A stretch of 64,000 bases of DNA from Colwellia sp. (GTDB lineage: Bacteria > Pseudomonadota > Gammaproteobacteria > Enterobacterales > Alteromonadaceae), in assembly GCF_013215345.1 (NCBI RefSeq), contig NZ_JABSOV010000001.1, positions 1 to 64,000 on the forward strand, read 5' to 3'. A program made the position numbers and the translations under genes. The notes under the pieces were generated by a model, which saw nothing but the letters and a program-made list of their open reading frames with translations, was not told the origin of the DNA and searched no databases. Of the stretch, positions 1 to 9,893 are shown piece after piece. Numbering within the stretch: the stretch's first letter is position 1; the number at the start of each line of letters is the position of its first letter.

Positions 1-455
1 GCTTATTTGGCGGAATTATTCTGACAAATACTGTACCACTTATTTGGAAAAAATTACCTTGGCCTTCAGGCACACCAACATTGGCATTAATTTCAGATTT
101 TTGCTTAGGCTTATTTTTAGCGATGTCTTTGATGAGTTTGCAACTATGGACTCTAATAGACCTTGCCCTGCCAATTCTATTACTGCTTGGTGCGCAAGTG
201 ATTATGGTGTTAGGTTTTTCTATTTTTGTAATCTTTAGAGCACTTGGCAAAAATTATGATGCGGCAATTATGGCTTCTGGCTATGCCGGCCTAGCCCTTG
301 GAGCAACTCCCACCGCTATTGCCAATATGACCACAGTTACCAAAAAATATGGCCCGTCACCACAGGCATTTATTGTTGTACCACTAATTGGCGCCTTCTT
401 TATTGATATTTCCAATGCATTTATTATCCAAATTTTTCTTGGCTGGCTAAGCTAA
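1..455 (+). CDS. gltS: Sodium/glutamate symporter GltS, C-terminal part (5' end outside window)
   Basis: The frame is open from the first bases of the window to the TAA at 453-455 and encodes about 150 residues of a polytopic membrane protein. Visible features are several hydrophobic helices, a Gly/Ala-rich segment (YAGLALGATPTAIANM) followed by a TTVTKKYGPSPQAF loop, and a final helix ending in GWLS. That glycine-rich re-entrant loop is characteristic of the C-terminal half of GltS, which imports glutamate with Na+ across the inner membrane. The N-terminal half lies upstream of the window, so the start and promoter cannot be judged. No terminator hairpin is obvious after the stop. Confidence 0.85.
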   Translation, partial: LFGGIILTNTVPLIWKKLPWPSGTPTLALISDFCLGLFLAMSLMSLQLWTLIDLALPILLLLGAQVIMVLGFSIFVIFRALGKNYDAAIMASGYAGLALGATPTAIANMTTVTKKYGPSPQAFIVVPLIGAFFIDISNAFIIQIFLGWLS

Positions 456-498
456 CGATGCCGATAAACCTTCTACTAAATGATGAGCCTCCACCATT

Positions 499-868
499 AT
501 GAAAAATTTTTATCAAACTTTAATCGCTATTTTTCTCACCAGATTTTTTTAGGATGTGTGAATTACAGTCGATATTCTGGGGTAGAAAACCTTTGGCGTC
601 AGCCACAAAGCTTTACTAACGACACCACCACTAGCCAGTAAGTATTAAGAGCTTTAGGACCACCATCACAGGTCTTGGCCATTAGAAAGCAACTAGCTAT
701 TGCTTTAATTTTTGTCGTTGAGAAATCGTTTATTTGGCCCGTTTTTAAGCTCTACATGCCGTCAATTTTGAGGGTGAATGTTTACTTTTTGAGACCAGCC
801 TTATTGAATTTTCTTTTGAGGAAATAATTTTAGCAAAACGTTTAGATCTAATTGGTCAATATTACTAA
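499..868 (+). pseudogene. Decayed small lipoprotein gene (remnant)
   Basis: This stretch has no intact ORF, but joining frames gives a plausible ancestral protein. An ATG at 499 opens MKNFYQTLIAIFLTRFF; a frame change leads to a lipobox-like LGC followed by VNYSRYSGVENLWRQPQ. After an in-frame TAA the same frame continues VLRALGPPSQVLAI, and after another shift NFEGECLLFETSLIEF up to a TAA at 866-868. The N-terminal hydrophobic stretch plus Cys and the LRALGPPSQV phrase look like a small outer-membrane lipoprotein. At least two frameshifts and one stop are needed, so it should be non-functional. I cannot name the family. Confidence 0.4.
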
Positions 869-1008
869 CAAAAACAGACAGCTTTAAAACATCCTTAGGT
901 AAGCTATAGCCACCTAAAAGCCAAACAAACCGCCAAGCTATTACCGGCTTCAATTACACAAATAAGGTTTTACTATCTTCCTTACCCCATCTGAGGTATA
1001 ACAGCGCA

Positions 1009-1866
1009 ATGAAAATTCCAAAGCGACTATTGCCTCTCGTAGAAGAAGGCATAATTGATGATGTACTCAACCAATTAATGAGCGGTAAAGAAGCCACAGT
1101 GTACCGAGTACGTTGTGGTGATGAAATTCGCTGTGCGAAAGTATATAAAGAAGCCACTAAACGAAGCTTTAAAAAAGCATCACAGTACACAGAAGGCAGA
1201 AAGGGCCGAAGTAGTCGACGTGCAAGGGCCATGGAAAAAGGCTCTAAGTACGGTAAGAGTCAACAAGAAGAAGCTTGGCAAAATGCTGAAGTTGATGCTT
1301 TGTATACTCTTGCCGAACACGATGTACGTGTACCACAACCCTACGGCTGTTTTGACGGCGTATTATTGATGGAACTTATCACTGATGAAGAAGGTGATGT
1401 TGCACCACGCCTTAATGATGTAGTGATGCCAGCAGAGCAAGCCATAGAAGATCATGCTTTAATGATGATTTACATTATGCGTATGCTTTGTGCGGGTATT
1501 GTGCACGGTGACTTATCCGAATTTAATGTTTTAGTTGATGCATACGGCCCTGTTGTGATCGACTTACCACAAGCGGTTGATGCCTCAGCGAATAACAATG
1601 CCAAGGCTATGTTACTGCGTGATGTTAACAATATCACTAGTTATTATGCTCAATTCGCCCCTACGCTAGCTTTAACCAAATTTGGTGAAGAAATGTGGGC
1701 GTTATATGAAGCCGGTGAACTCAGTGACACGACTAAGTTAACAGGACAATTTGCCGAGGATACGCAAAGCGCCGATGTTGAAACTGTACTGGCAGAGATC
1801 CAAGCCGCTTTTGAACAAGAGCAAGACCGACTTGCTTACCTTAAAGAAGCTGCTGAACAAGATTAA
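1009..1866 (+). CDS. RIO1-like serine protein kinase (PA4780 type)
   Basis: The 285-aa protein belongs to the bacterial RIO kinase group. It shows the ATP-loop region SGKEATVYRV (around residues 25-35) with a following CAKVY lysine, a basic stretch rich in Lys/Arg/Ser (residues 55-85), the catalytic loop HGDLSEFNVL (Asp168) and the metal-binding IDLPQ (Asp185). RIO kinases phosphorylate serine or autophosphorylate, and in archaea and eukaryotes act in ribosome maturation; the bacterial role is poorly defined. The length fits the family. It stands alone, with a hairpin just after the stop. The ATG at 1009 is preceded by GTATAACAGCGCA, without a strong Shine-Dalgarno. Confidence 0.88.
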   Translation: MKIPKRLLPLVEEGIIDDVLNQLMSGKEATVYRVRCGDEIRCAKVYKEATKRSFKKASQYTEGRKGRSSRRARAMEKGSKYGKSQQEEAWQNAEVDALYTLAEHDVRVPQPYGCFDGVLLMELITDEEGDVAPRLNDVVMPAEQAIEDHALMMIYIMRMLCAGIVHGDLSEFNVLVDAYGPVVIDLPQAVDASANNNAKAMLLRDVNNITSYYAQFAPTLALTKFGEEMWALYEAGELSDTTKLTGQFAEDTQSADVETVLAEIQAAFEQEQDRLAYLKEAAEQD

Positions 1867-1876
1867 TATACTAATG

Positions 1877-1905
1877 AGTGATAGCTTCACACGTAAGCTA
1901 TCACT
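1877..1905 (+). terminator. Hairpin after the RIO kinase gene
   Basis: AGTGATAGCTT (1877-1887) and AAGCTATCACT (1895-1905) form a perfect 11-bp stem with a 7-nt loop, 11 nt after the kinase stop. There is no T-run, so it may be a weak terminator or an RNA-stabilising stem. Confidence 0.45.
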
Positions 1906-2143
1906 GTTAACTTCGAGCTATAGCGGCAAGGTAGCACGTACTATTTAAACTCAAATATTTAATCCCTCATAATATTGCTATATACGCTATAACCTTTTAT
2001 TAAGTGCCTAGTGTTGTGGCAATATCTAGCTAAAGAGTTTTAATACCACCTAAAAATTACTATGTAGATCACTGTATCAACCATGTACGCTACACTCTTT
2101 ATTAGAAAACTTATTATTTCACTAACCTAGCTGTAACGTTATT

Positions 2144-2914
2144 ATGAAATATTTTTGCTGTTTTTTTTTTATTATCATTGGGTTATTTAACTGTGCTGTT
2201 GCGGCAACGGGTAAGCTAAATGTTGCTGTATTTCTTGAACCACCCTATGTTGATTTAGTTGCTAACAAGTTAGTAGGTGAAAATATTGACATTATTCATC
2301 TGTTAGCTAAATCCATTGGGCTTAAGCCTGTTTTCCTTCGATGTCCTCCTGTGCGTTGTTTAACTATGGTCAAACAAGGTCAGGCTGATATGATATTGGG
2401 ATTAAGTAAATCTTCTCCTAGAGAACAGCATTTTATCTTTATTAATCCCCCTTATTTACTCCAACATCAGCCTTTACGTTTTTTTACGCTGAAAGCAGAC
2501 AACTTAACAATAAAAAAATTCAGTGATCTTACCCCTTTACTTGTGGGTACATTAAGAGGTGCTTTGTATTTCCCATTGTTTGATGAAAGCCAATTGATAA
2601 AAAAAATAGAGCTAACATCAAGGCAACAACTCGTTAAGATGTTGCTCAAAGGTCGAATAGATACTTTTTTAGAGAGAGAAGAAACCGTATTACCCTTGTT
2701 ATCAACAGCTGAGTATCAAAATAAATTTTCCATGGCTAATTATCAATATAACAAACCCATGAATAGCTATATTGCTATATCCAGACAGTCAAAAATTAAA
2801 CATTATGCGAATGAGTTATCTCAAGTATTATCAAAAGCGATATCTGACGGTACTATTGAAAAAATCAGGACAAAAAATCGAAACCAATATCTTAATAATC
2901 CTACGAATAAGTAA
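2144..2914 (+). CDS. Periplasmic solute-binding protein, family 3-like
   Basis: This 256-aa protein starts with a signal peptide (MKYFCCFFFIIIGLFNCAVA, cleavage probably near residue 21). A bacterial extracellular solute-binding family 3 fold follows: KLNVAVFLEPPYVD, then GENIDIIHLLAKSIGL, and VKQGQADMILGLSKSSPR, the usual 'low-resolution amino-acid receptor' order. No ABC permease or ATPase gene is next to it, so it is a solitary binding protein; such proteins in Alteromonadales can be receptors rather than transporter parts. The ligand cannot be read from the sequence. A very strong terminator follows. Confidence 0.7.
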   Translation: MKYFCCFFFIIIGLFNCAVAATGKLNVAVFLEPPYVDLVANKLVGENIDIIHLLAKSIGLKPVFLRCPPVRCLTMVKQGQADMILGLSKSSPREQHFIFINPPYLLQHQPLRFFTLKADNLTIKKFSDLTPLLVGTLRGALYFPLFDESQLIKKIELTSRQQLVKMLLKGRIDTFLEREETVLPLLSTAEYQNKFSMANYQYNKPMNSYIAISRQSKIKHYANELSQVLSKAISDGTIEKIRTKNRNQYLNNPTNK

Positions 2915-2981
2915 CCTTTACAGCATTAATTTTCGTTCGATGCGGCATCAGAACTCTTTACAATAAAAATATAACCTTTAT

Positions 2982-3019
2982 AAAAAAGGCAGATTAACCT
3001 AGGTTAATCTGCCTTTTTT
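2982..3019. terminator. Bidirectional rho-independent terminator (38-bp perfect palindrome)
   Basis: A perfect 38-bp palindrome centred between 3000 and 3001 begins with A6 and ends with T6 around the core GGCAGATTAACC/GGTTAATCTGCC. It lies between the convergent solute-binding protein gene and the S9 peptidase gene and can terminate both. Confidence 0.9.
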
Positions 3020-3071
3020 GTTATGACTAGTTAATCACCTGCAACAGCATGACTTAATCGTTAGTTTATAA

Positions 3072-5168
3072 CTATTGCTTGGTATATTTTTCTAACCATT
3101 TGAATACTTCATCATACCAAACTACTAGGTTATCAGGCTTACGAATGTGGTGGTCTTCATCAGGAAACATCACTAAACGGCTATCAATGCCTTTACGCTG
3201 TAACGTAGTAAATGCACCTAAACTTTGTGCGTACGGCACGCGGTAATCTAATTCACCTTGAATCACTAACATAGGTGTTTGCCAGTTATTAACGTAAGCC
3301 GCAGGATTAAATTTTGAATAATCCGTGCTTATTTTACCTTTAGCACTACCAGTTTCTTTGCCCCAAGACGGGCCACCCATATCGTATTCTGGGAACCATA
3401 ATTCTTCAGTAGTTTGATAAAAACTTGGCATATCATATAAACCAGCGTGATTTATCAAACATTTAAAACCTGTAGGCCAGTTACCGGCAATCCAGTTCAT
3501 CATATAACCACCGTAAGATGCACCTAACGCACAAGCGTTATCACCATCTAACCAAGGTTGGTCTTTAACGATAAAGTCTAAACCTTTTTGTAAATCTTCT
3601 AATGGCTTACCACCCCAATCTCGACTGATTGAATGGGTAAACTCTTGGCCATAACCAGTTGAACCGTGGAAATCTACCATAACGACACCATAACCTTGGG
3701 CTGCCCATAATTGCGCATTCCAACGGTAATGAAACATGTTGCCAAAGCTTCCTTGTGGGCCGCCATGTACTAAGAAGGCGATAGGATATTTTTTACCCGC
3801 TTCATAGTTAGCAGGCTTTAACCAGTAACCATGGACAGTTTCATCATTCCAACCTTTAAAATTAAATTGTTTATAATCAGCAAATTTAACTCCGGCAAGC
3901 TTGTCTTTATTGATATTTGTTAGTTGCTTTAACTCATCACCATGGTCATCAATTGAGAATACATCTTTTGGTGAGTTTAAGGTATGACGGGTAAAATAAA
4001 GTTTGTTGCCATAGCTAGTTACATCACCGTTACTGCCGACATTGTAAATTTTGCGCACTTCATCAAACTCAGGGGTAATAGAGAAAATGCTCTTTTGGCC
4101 AACATCTTGAGCAACGACATAAAGCGATTTATTATCCGGTGCAAAAGCTAAGCTGCTAATTGAACGATCCCAATCTTGTGCGACAGCACGAGTTTTCCCG
4201 GTTCGGTTATCACGAAGTTGTAAGGTAAATTTATCCGCTTCATAACCCGGCGTTTTCATTGCTTTATAAGCTAAGAAACGACCATTTGAAGAATAAACTG
4301 GATTAGCATCCCAAGCTTTATTTTGTTCAGTAATATTTTTTAAGTTAAAAGCTGTTTGTCCTGCTGACAGCGCAACTTCAAAGATATCAAAGTTAGTGGT
4401 CCAAGCATGATCTTTCGCTGCAGCTTTACTTGAAGAGTCTTTCGCTGAAAAGGCTAACGAGGTAGCATCTGGGTTAATGGTAACTTGGCTCATACCCGAA
4501 AAATCACTTTGCCAATTTGGCATTATGTCTTGGGCACTCTTAAGCTGACCGTCTTTACTTAAATGAGCGACAAATAAATGCTCTTTATATTCTGTTGCCC
4601 AAACATCCCAGTGACGCACCATTAACTGATCATAAGCGCGGATGTTATATTTCTTCTCGGCATCAATTTTTTTAGCGGCAACAGTACAAGCTAAGCTGTC
4701 ACAACCCGGCTTAACGGTAAACGACAAAGCAAATACTTGCCCATTTTTAGCCAGCTTAAAGCCATTAATTGCTAATGGAAAATCAGAGATTTGCTTGGCT
4801 TTATTGTCATCTAGACTCTTTTGCCAAATTTGGCTGCTGCCACTACGTGAAGAAAGGAAGTAAACCGACTGACCATCATCCGCCCAAACGACATTACTTT
4901 CACTTTTCTCATGGCCGGTAAACTGACTGACTTTGCCCGTTTTAACATTTTGTCGATAAAGGTGATTGTCGCTAGCACCTTTTTTCAAACCATAAATTAT
5001 GCTATCTCCCTGCGGAGAAACACTAACATCATGTAGTTGGTTTAATTGGTTTAGCTTTTCAACGGTAAACACTTCGCTATTAGTGTGCGCATTAGCGCTT
5101 ACCGACATTGATAGCGATGCTGATGCAGCGAGAGAAATCGCTGCCAGAGTAAATAGTTTTTTCATCAT
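3072..5168 (-). CDS. Exported prolyl oligopeptidase family (S9) serine peptidase
   Basis: About 698 aa. A signal peptide (MMKKLFTLAAISLAASASLS, cleavage near SANA) precedes a beta-propeller region with WD/PD40-like phrases (WADDGQSVYFLSSRSG, FAPDNKSLYVVAQD). A C-terminal alpha/beta hydrolase follows: AFLVHGGPQG oxyanion segment, nucleophile GASYGG (Ser551), LDYRVPY for the Asp and DEDHH for the His. This is the acylaminoacyl-peptidase/dipeptidyl-peptidase group that trims oligopeptides in the periplasm. I chose the ATG-ATG at 5168/5165 because GAGAATT lies just upstream; an ATG at 5177 is also in frame. The gene stands alone and shares a terminator with the gene opposite. Confidence 0.88.
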   Translation of the reverse strand: MMKKLFTLAAISLAASASLSMSVSANAHTNSEVFTVEKLNQLNQLHDVSVSPQGDSIIYGLKKGASDNHLYRQNVKTGKVSQFTGHEKSESNVVWADDGQSVYFLSSRSGSSQIWQKSLDDNKAKQISDFPLAINGFKLAKNGQVFALSFTVKPGCDSLACTVAAKKIDAEKKYNIRAYDQLMVRHWDVWATEYKEHLFVAHLSKDGQLKSAQDIMPNWQSDFSGMSQVTINPDATSLAFSAKDSSSKAAAKDHAWTTNFDIFEVALSAGQTAFNLKNITEQNKAWDANPVYSSNGRFLAYKAMKTPGYEADKFTLQLRDNRTGKTRAVAQDWDRSISSLAFAPDNKSLYVVAQDVGQKSIFSITPEFDEVRKIYNVGSNGDVTSYGNKLYFTRHTLNSPKDVFSIDDHGDELKQLTNINKDKLAGVKFADYKQFNFKGWNDETVHGYWLKPANYEAGKKYPIAFLVHGGPQGSFGNMFHYRWNAQLWAAQGYGVVMVDFHGSTGYGQEFTHSISRDWGGKPLEDLQKGLDFIVKDQPWLDGDNACALGASYGGYMMNWIAGNWPTGFKCLINHAGLYDMPSFYQTTEELWFPEYDMGGPSWGKETGSAKGKISTDYSKFNPAAYVNNWQTPMLVIQGELDYRVPYAQSLGAFTTLQRKGIDSRLVMFPDEDHHIRKPDNLVVWYDEVFKWLEKYTKQ

Positions 5169-5177
5169 AATTCTCAT

Positions 5178-5909
5178 GTGAAACTGCCAAGATTTTGAAT
5201 GTAGCAAGAATATACAATCTATATGTTATAAGCAATATTGCTCGGGTCAGTGATAGTTATAACTTTATAAACTAAAGTCACCATTTTATCGCATCAATAT
5301 AGTCTCAGCTCCAGTCAGCAATCTTAATGATCGGTTTATGTGTACAAAAAGCATAAAGGAAAAAGGAAAGATTTTTTCATATAAAGAATTTCGACTATTT
5401 AATGGTAATCAAACTTAATATATTGGCGCGTATTGCAAAGGCTGTATTTAGGTTCGTTATGTATATTTACAAGTTAAAATTGAATACAATATATGAGTAT
5501 GATGAATTGCAATACAATAACAAAAAAGCAGTTAGCTCTTTTTAGCCTCGCAATATACTTAAATGAACTATTACTTATTAGGCCATTATAGAAACAGAAT
5601 TTAATCCAAGACAGTGTTTATGGAGTACAGCCGTTAGTAGATGTTATCGTAATCAGTTTTTCACTCATATATTGACCACAAAATGATAATTAGGTTTAGT
5701 GTCCTACGCACACTTTAAGCTACCGCAGAACCCAGAAAATAAAAATAATCCTTTAATATCAAATAAATAACATTAATACCCCCCGCTTTGGCTCAAATTC
5801 GCTAAACGAAAAGGGATCTTCATTAGTGAAGGTCAAAATATTTACATCACAAACGGCGGAGAATTCCCCCGCAAAAACAAATCGTTTTTAGTATTAAAGG
5901 ATATATTTT
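5178..5909. other. Long intergenic region before the chemoreceptor gene
   Basis: About 730 bp between the divergent S9 peptidase and chemoreceptor genes. It is AT-rich and broken by stops in all frames. I see no tRNA, strong hairpin or recognisable coding remnant. It must hold both promoters; AAAGGA at about 5897 is the ribosome-binding site for the chemoreceptor. Confidence 0.5.
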
Positions 5910-7892
5910 ATGAAATTGAAAACTAAATTATTGATGACTTTTTTAGTACTAGCACTAATTCCTACCTTGCTTGTGGGTTTTATTGCGAGTTACATCTCCA
6001 GTGCCTCCATTGAAAAACAGGTCTTCTCACAACTTGTTGCCGTTCGAGAAATTAAAAAATCACAAATTGAAAATTACTTTGCTGAGCGTAAAGGTGATAT
6101 TGAAGTACTCAGTGCTACTATTGAAAAGATACTAGATTTTAGCTCTACTGATGCACTAAACACTTCGGTACATAATAATCACCAGTATTTTGATAATTTT
6201 ATAAAAGCCTATGGTTATTATGATTTTTTCCTTATTGATGAAGTTGGTGAAATTTTTTACACCGTGACTAAAGAAGCAGACTACCAAACGAATCTACTGA
6301 CGGGGAGATATAGTCGTTCTGGATTGGGGCAGTTATTTAAAAAAGTACAAAATGATCGCACTTTTGCTATGTCTGATTTCAGCCGGTATGCTCCGAGCAA
6401 TGATGTCCCGGCAGGATTTATTGCACTACCTTTTACAACAAAGTCAGGTGTAAATATTGTGGTTGCGCTACAACTGTCTATTAAGAAAATCAATGATGTT
6501 ATGCAACAACGTGCGGGTATGGGTGACACAGGAGAAAGTTACTTAATTGGTAGTGACCTCTTAATGCGGTCAGACTCTTTTCTTGACCCCAAAGGACATT
6601 CTGTTCTTGCTTCTTTTGCGGGTAATGTAAAGCAAAATGGTGTTGATACCGAAGGCGCAAAACTTGGCGTCCAAGGGAAAACAGGTGAGAAAATTATTAT
6701 AGATTACAATGGTAACCCTGTGTTGTCAGCGTTTACTCCGATTGAAATCAATGGTATTCGCTGGGTTTTACTCTCTGAAATTGATGTAGCAGAAGCCTTC
6801 GAGCCAATTCATACTCTTTATTGGTATATTGTCATCGTAGTGCTGTTTTTTATTGTCATCATAACCTCCGTCGCCTTAATTATTACTAAATCAATTATAA
6901 CACCTCTAGGTGGTGAACCTGGCGAAATGAAAATGATATCAGAAACAATCGCTAGTGGTGATTTAACCGTTTCTTTTGATGAAGGGCGTGTTGAGCAAAG
7001 TGTTTATGGTGCAATGAAAGCAATGGCAAGTCATCTTCTTGGTGTTGTCAGTAAAATTGTTGATAGCAGTAATAGCTTAGCAAGTTCAGCTGAAGAAACT
7101 AGCGCATTAAGTTTGCAGTCTTCAACAAGTTTAGCTGAGCAGCAATCTAGTATTGAGCAGGTTGCAACGGCTGTAGAGGAAATGTCTGTGAGCATTAGTG
7201 AAGTTGCAACTAATGCAACTAATGCGGCATCTTCAGCACAATCAGCGCAACAAGCGTCAAGTGAAGCTAACAGCAAAGTGATTCAAACCATAGATGATTT
7301 AGGGCGGTTGGATAAAGAAATTAGTCGAGCAAGTGAAGTTATTAAAACATTAGAAACTGACTCTCATGAAATTGGCTCGGTATTAGAGGTAATAAGAGGC
7401 ATTGCAGACCAAACCAACTTGTTAGCACTTAATGCAGCTATTGAAGCAGCAAGAGCTGGAGAGCAGGGTCGAGGTTTTGCTGTGGTTGCTGATGAAGTCA
7501 GAACACTTGCTTCAAAAACACAAGAGTCCACTAAAAACATTGAAGAAATGATAGGCAAACTACAAAACGCCTCAAACGATGCCGTAAAAGTGATGACGGT
7601 AAGTAGAGACGTATGTGAGCAGACCTTGTCTAACGCTCAAACTACGGCAGATATGATTCAGGGAATGGACGCTGAAATAGATAGCATTACGCAAATGACC
7701 GAATTAATCGCTGCAGCTGTAGAAGAGCAATCTGGTGTGTCTAATGAAATAAGCCAGAGTATTACTGCTATTAGTGATGTCGCCTACGAAAATGCTGCGG
7801 CAGCGGCTCAAGTATCAACAGCAGGGCAAGAGATTAGTGTTATTGCAGCAATGTTGCATCAATTAACACAACAATTTACAGTAGCTAAATAA
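5910..7892 (+). CDS. Methyl-accepting chemotaxis protein
   Basis: This 660-aa chemoreceptor has a first membrane helix at residues 7-30 and a periplasmic Cache-type sensor of about 270 residues ([26 protein letters not shown], then a second [15 protein letters not shown] subdomain). A second helix follows ([19 protein letters not shown]), then a short HAMP-like PLGGEPGEM linker and a long methyl-accepting coiled coil. The signalling tip [20 protein letters not shown] is conserved, so it should couple to CheA/CheW. No chemotaxis kinase genes are adjacent. The ligand is unknown; dCache receptors often bind amino or organic acids. AAAGGA precedes the ATG. Confidence 0.93.
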   Translation: MKLKTKLLMTFLVLALIPTLLVGFIASYISSASIEKQVFSQLVAVREIKKSQIENYFAERKGDIEVLSATIEKILDFSSTDALNTSVHNNHQYFDNFIKAYGYYDFFLIDEVGEIFYTVTKEADYQTNLLTGRYSRSGLGQLFKKVQNDRTFAMSDFSRYAPSNDVPAGFIALPFTTKSGVNIVVALQLSIKKINDVMQQRAGMGDTGESYLIGSDLLMRSDSFLDPKGHSVLASFAGNVKQNGVDTEGAKLGVQGKTGEKIIIDYNGNPVLSAFTPIEINGIRWVLLSEIDVAEAFEPIHTLYWYIVIVVLFFIVIITSVALIITKSIITPLGGEPGEMKMISETIASGDLTVSFDEGRVEQSVYGAMKAMASHLLGVVSKIVDSSNSLASSAEETSALSLQSSTSLAEQQSSIEQVATAVEEMSVSISEVATNATNAASSAQSAQQASSEANSKVIQTIDDLGRLDKEISRASEVIKTLETDSHEIGSVLEVIRGIADQTNLLALNAAIEAARAGEQGRGFAVVADEVRTLASKTQESTKNIEEMIGKLQNASNDAVKVMTVSRDVCEQTLSNAQTTADMIQGMDAEIDSITQMTELIAAAVEEQSGVSNEISQSITAISDVAYENAAAAAQVSTAGQEISVIAAMLHQLTQQFTVAK

Positions 7893-7974
7893 AAGCATTC
7901 AAATGGTATTACCCTGACAATGCTGTGAATGTAGTCATATATCGACTGATAATGCGCGGCTAATATTTGGCCAA

Positions 7975-8014
7975 TAAAAAACGCCAGCTTGAAATTCAAG
8001 TTGACGTTTTTTTT
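7975..8014. terminator. Bidirectional terminator between chemoreceptor and trhO
   Basis: AACGCCAGCTTGAA pairs imperfectly with TTCAAGTTGACGTT, flanked by an A-run on the left and T8 on the right. It lies between two convergent genes. Confidence 0.8.
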
Positions 8015-8046
8015 AATATTTACGCTTATCTGATGCAGATATACTG

Positions 8047-9093
8047 CTATTTAGCTGCTTGCTTAGCCTTTTTATCGGCTTTTTCTTGGCGACGTTCTTC
8101 AATAACATTTTGAATATCACCACCTATATGACTTTCACCGCGTTGCTCTGCTAAAGAGATTTGACGCTGACGTTCAGCATAACGATTACGTTGTTGCTCG
8201 GTGACTTTGTCATGACAACGATGACAGCTCACGCCTTTAACGTAATGCTCGCCTTCTTTTTCAGCTTCAGTTAGTGGAAAACGACAAGCAAAACATTGAT
8301 CATATTGACCTTGCTCTAAGTCATGATTAACCGCGACACGACCATCAAAAACAAAACACTCACCTTCCCACAGTGTCTCAGTACTCGGCACTTCTTCAAG
8401 ATACTTTAAGATGCCGCCTTCAAGATGATAAACCTCTTCAAAGCCCTGCTCTTTTAAATAAGCGGTAGATTTTTCACAACGAATGCCACCAGTACAATAC
8501 ATGGCAACTTTCTTGTGTTTGTTTTTATCTAGGTTTTTCGCTACATATTCTGGAAATTCACGGAAAGTTTCCGTATTTGGATTGATGGCATTTTTAAAAG
8601 TACCAATCTCTATTTCATAATCGTTACGGGTATCAACCAAAACTACGTCGGGATCAGAAATTAGCGCATTCCAATCTTTTGGTTTTACGTAAGTGCCGAC
8701 CACTTGGTTAGGATCAATACCTTCAATACCCATGGTGACGATTTCTTTTTTCAACTTCACTTTAGTGCGATGAAATGGATTTTCTTCACTATAAGATTCT
8801 TTATGAGAAATGTTATCTAAACCCGGCTGCTCACTTAGAAAAGCCAGTACGGTATCAATTCCTGCTTGAGGGCCAGCAATAGTACCGTTGATACCTTCGG
8901 CCGCTAATAACAAAGTACCTTTCACTTCAACATTGGCCATTTTATTTGCTAATGGCTCACGTAATGCTTCAAATGCGTCTAAACGCACGAACTTGTATAA
9001 CGCACAAATGGTGATTGCATTAGGTGTATTGGCGGTAACTTTAGAAGGTATAGCTGTGACAAAGGTAGATAATTTTTTTTCTAATGAACTCAT
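8047..9093 (-). CDS. trhO: tRNA uridine(34) 5-hydroxylase TrhO (rhodanese family, YceA)
   Basis: 348 aa, matching the TrhO/YceA length (about 350 in E. coli). The N-terminal acylphosphatase-like part contains [16 protein letters not shown]. The central rhodanese domain ([17 protein letters not shown]) carries the catalytic Cys in [12 protein letters not shown]. The C-terminal region holds Cys-pair motifs CFACRFPL and CHRCHDK, then a basic helical tail ending in lysines and alanines. TrhO hydroxylates U34 of a subset of tRNAs using oxygen, the first step to cmo5U/mo5U. The gene is monocistronic. The start is an ATG just after a GGAGACTC ribosome-binding sequence. Confidence 0.95.
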   Translation of the reverse strand: MSSLEKKLSTFVTAIPSKVTANTPNAITICALYKFVRLDAFEALREPLANKMANVEVKGTLLLAAEGINGTIAGPQAGIDTVLAFLSEQPGLDNISHKESYSEENPFHRTKVKLKKEIVTMGIEGIDPNQVVGTYVKPKDWNALISDPDVVLVDTRNDYEIEIGTFKNAINPNTETFREFPEYVAKNLDKNKHKKVAMYCTGGIRCEKSTAYLKEQGFEEVYHLEGGILKYLEEVPSTETLWEGECFVFDGRVAVNHDLEQGQYDQCFACRFPLTEAEKEGEHYVKGVSCHRCHDKVTEQQRNRYAERQRQISLAEQRGESHIGGDIQNVIEERRQEKADKKAKQAAK

Positions 9094-9446
9094 AGAGTCT
9101 CCATTGAACTAGCTGGAACGTAAATCCAGTGCTGTAGATTAAAGTGCTTACTAAATGAAAGTAAAACATGCTCTAGAACATGTTTTTAGGGAGCGCATTC
9201 TAGCAGAAATTTTCAATAAGTAACATAGCCTATAAATTAAGCAAACCCGAAGTAAAAATTAGCAAGGATAAAAGATAGCTGTCAATTTTCGTTCATTAAC
9301 ATTTTAGCGAACTATTACTTAGCCACTTATTGCGGCTTTAATATACAATCAAGAAAATGATGTATTCCAACGAAAATCATTTTCTTGTCAACTGACTGCT
9401 CTAAATAAAAGAGCCATGATGAAAATAAATCCTATGAGGAAAAAAA
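9094..9446. other. Intergenic region with a 12-bp inverted repeat
   Basis: About 350 bp upstream of trhO and downstream of the small exported protein gene. CAAGAAAATGAT (9350-9361) and ATCATTTTCTTG (9376-9387) form a 12-bp stem without a T-run; it may end transcription of the gene at 9447. A shorter ACATG...CATGT stem lies at about 9167-9184. No coding signal is seen. Confidence 0.4.
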
Positions 9447-9791
9447 TTACAAACCACGTCCAAACTGCAGATAGGTTTGAACGAGAATTTGTTCTGCTGT
9501 TTCCCTAGATAGGCAAGTAGCTAAAATATCATGGTTAACAACCTCTTGGTTAACTTCCTTTGCCACCGATGTCCATTTCATTTGGTCTAATAGAATCTCA
9601 ACTCTACATTTCTTATTTTCATCGTTGGTGATGTAGAAAACATTAACAACATCAGTGCGATTGATCAGGTTTTTATAGGGGTAATTGTTCGCCGTTTTTA
9701 TAGTGATATGCTCAGCCTTAGCTAGCTGACAAAAAATAATCATACTTATAAATACTATGTTTTTAATAATCTTAATTGATAAATTTTTCAT
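9447..9791 (-). CDS. Small exported protein of unknown function
   Basis: 114 aa with a signal peptide (hydrophobic IVFISMIIFCQLAKA, cleavage near residue 26). The mature part is about 88 residues, with NVFYITNDENKKCRVEILLD and a second cysteine near CLSRETAEQ; the two Cys could form a disulfide. I do not recognise the family. It is divergent from the LysR regulator with about 100 bp between them, so the regulator may control it, but that is inference. Confidence 0.55.
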   Translation of the reverse strand: MKNLSIKIIKNIVFISMIIFCQLAKAEHITIKTANNYPYKNLINRTDVVNVFYITNDENKKCRVEILLDQMKWTSVAKEVNQEVVNHDILATCLSRETAEQILVQTYLQFGRGL

Positions 9792-9893
9792 TTAAATTCT
9801 CTGTTCATGTCTTAAGTGTTGATAACAGATTAGTTATGATATGGTGGTAAAACAAACGATATAAAATTGATTGTAATTAAGAAAATCTTAACT

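Noticed and set aside
5178-5909. Possible coding remnant upstream of the chemoreceptor
   Set aside because: No frame gives a continuous or recognisable protein.
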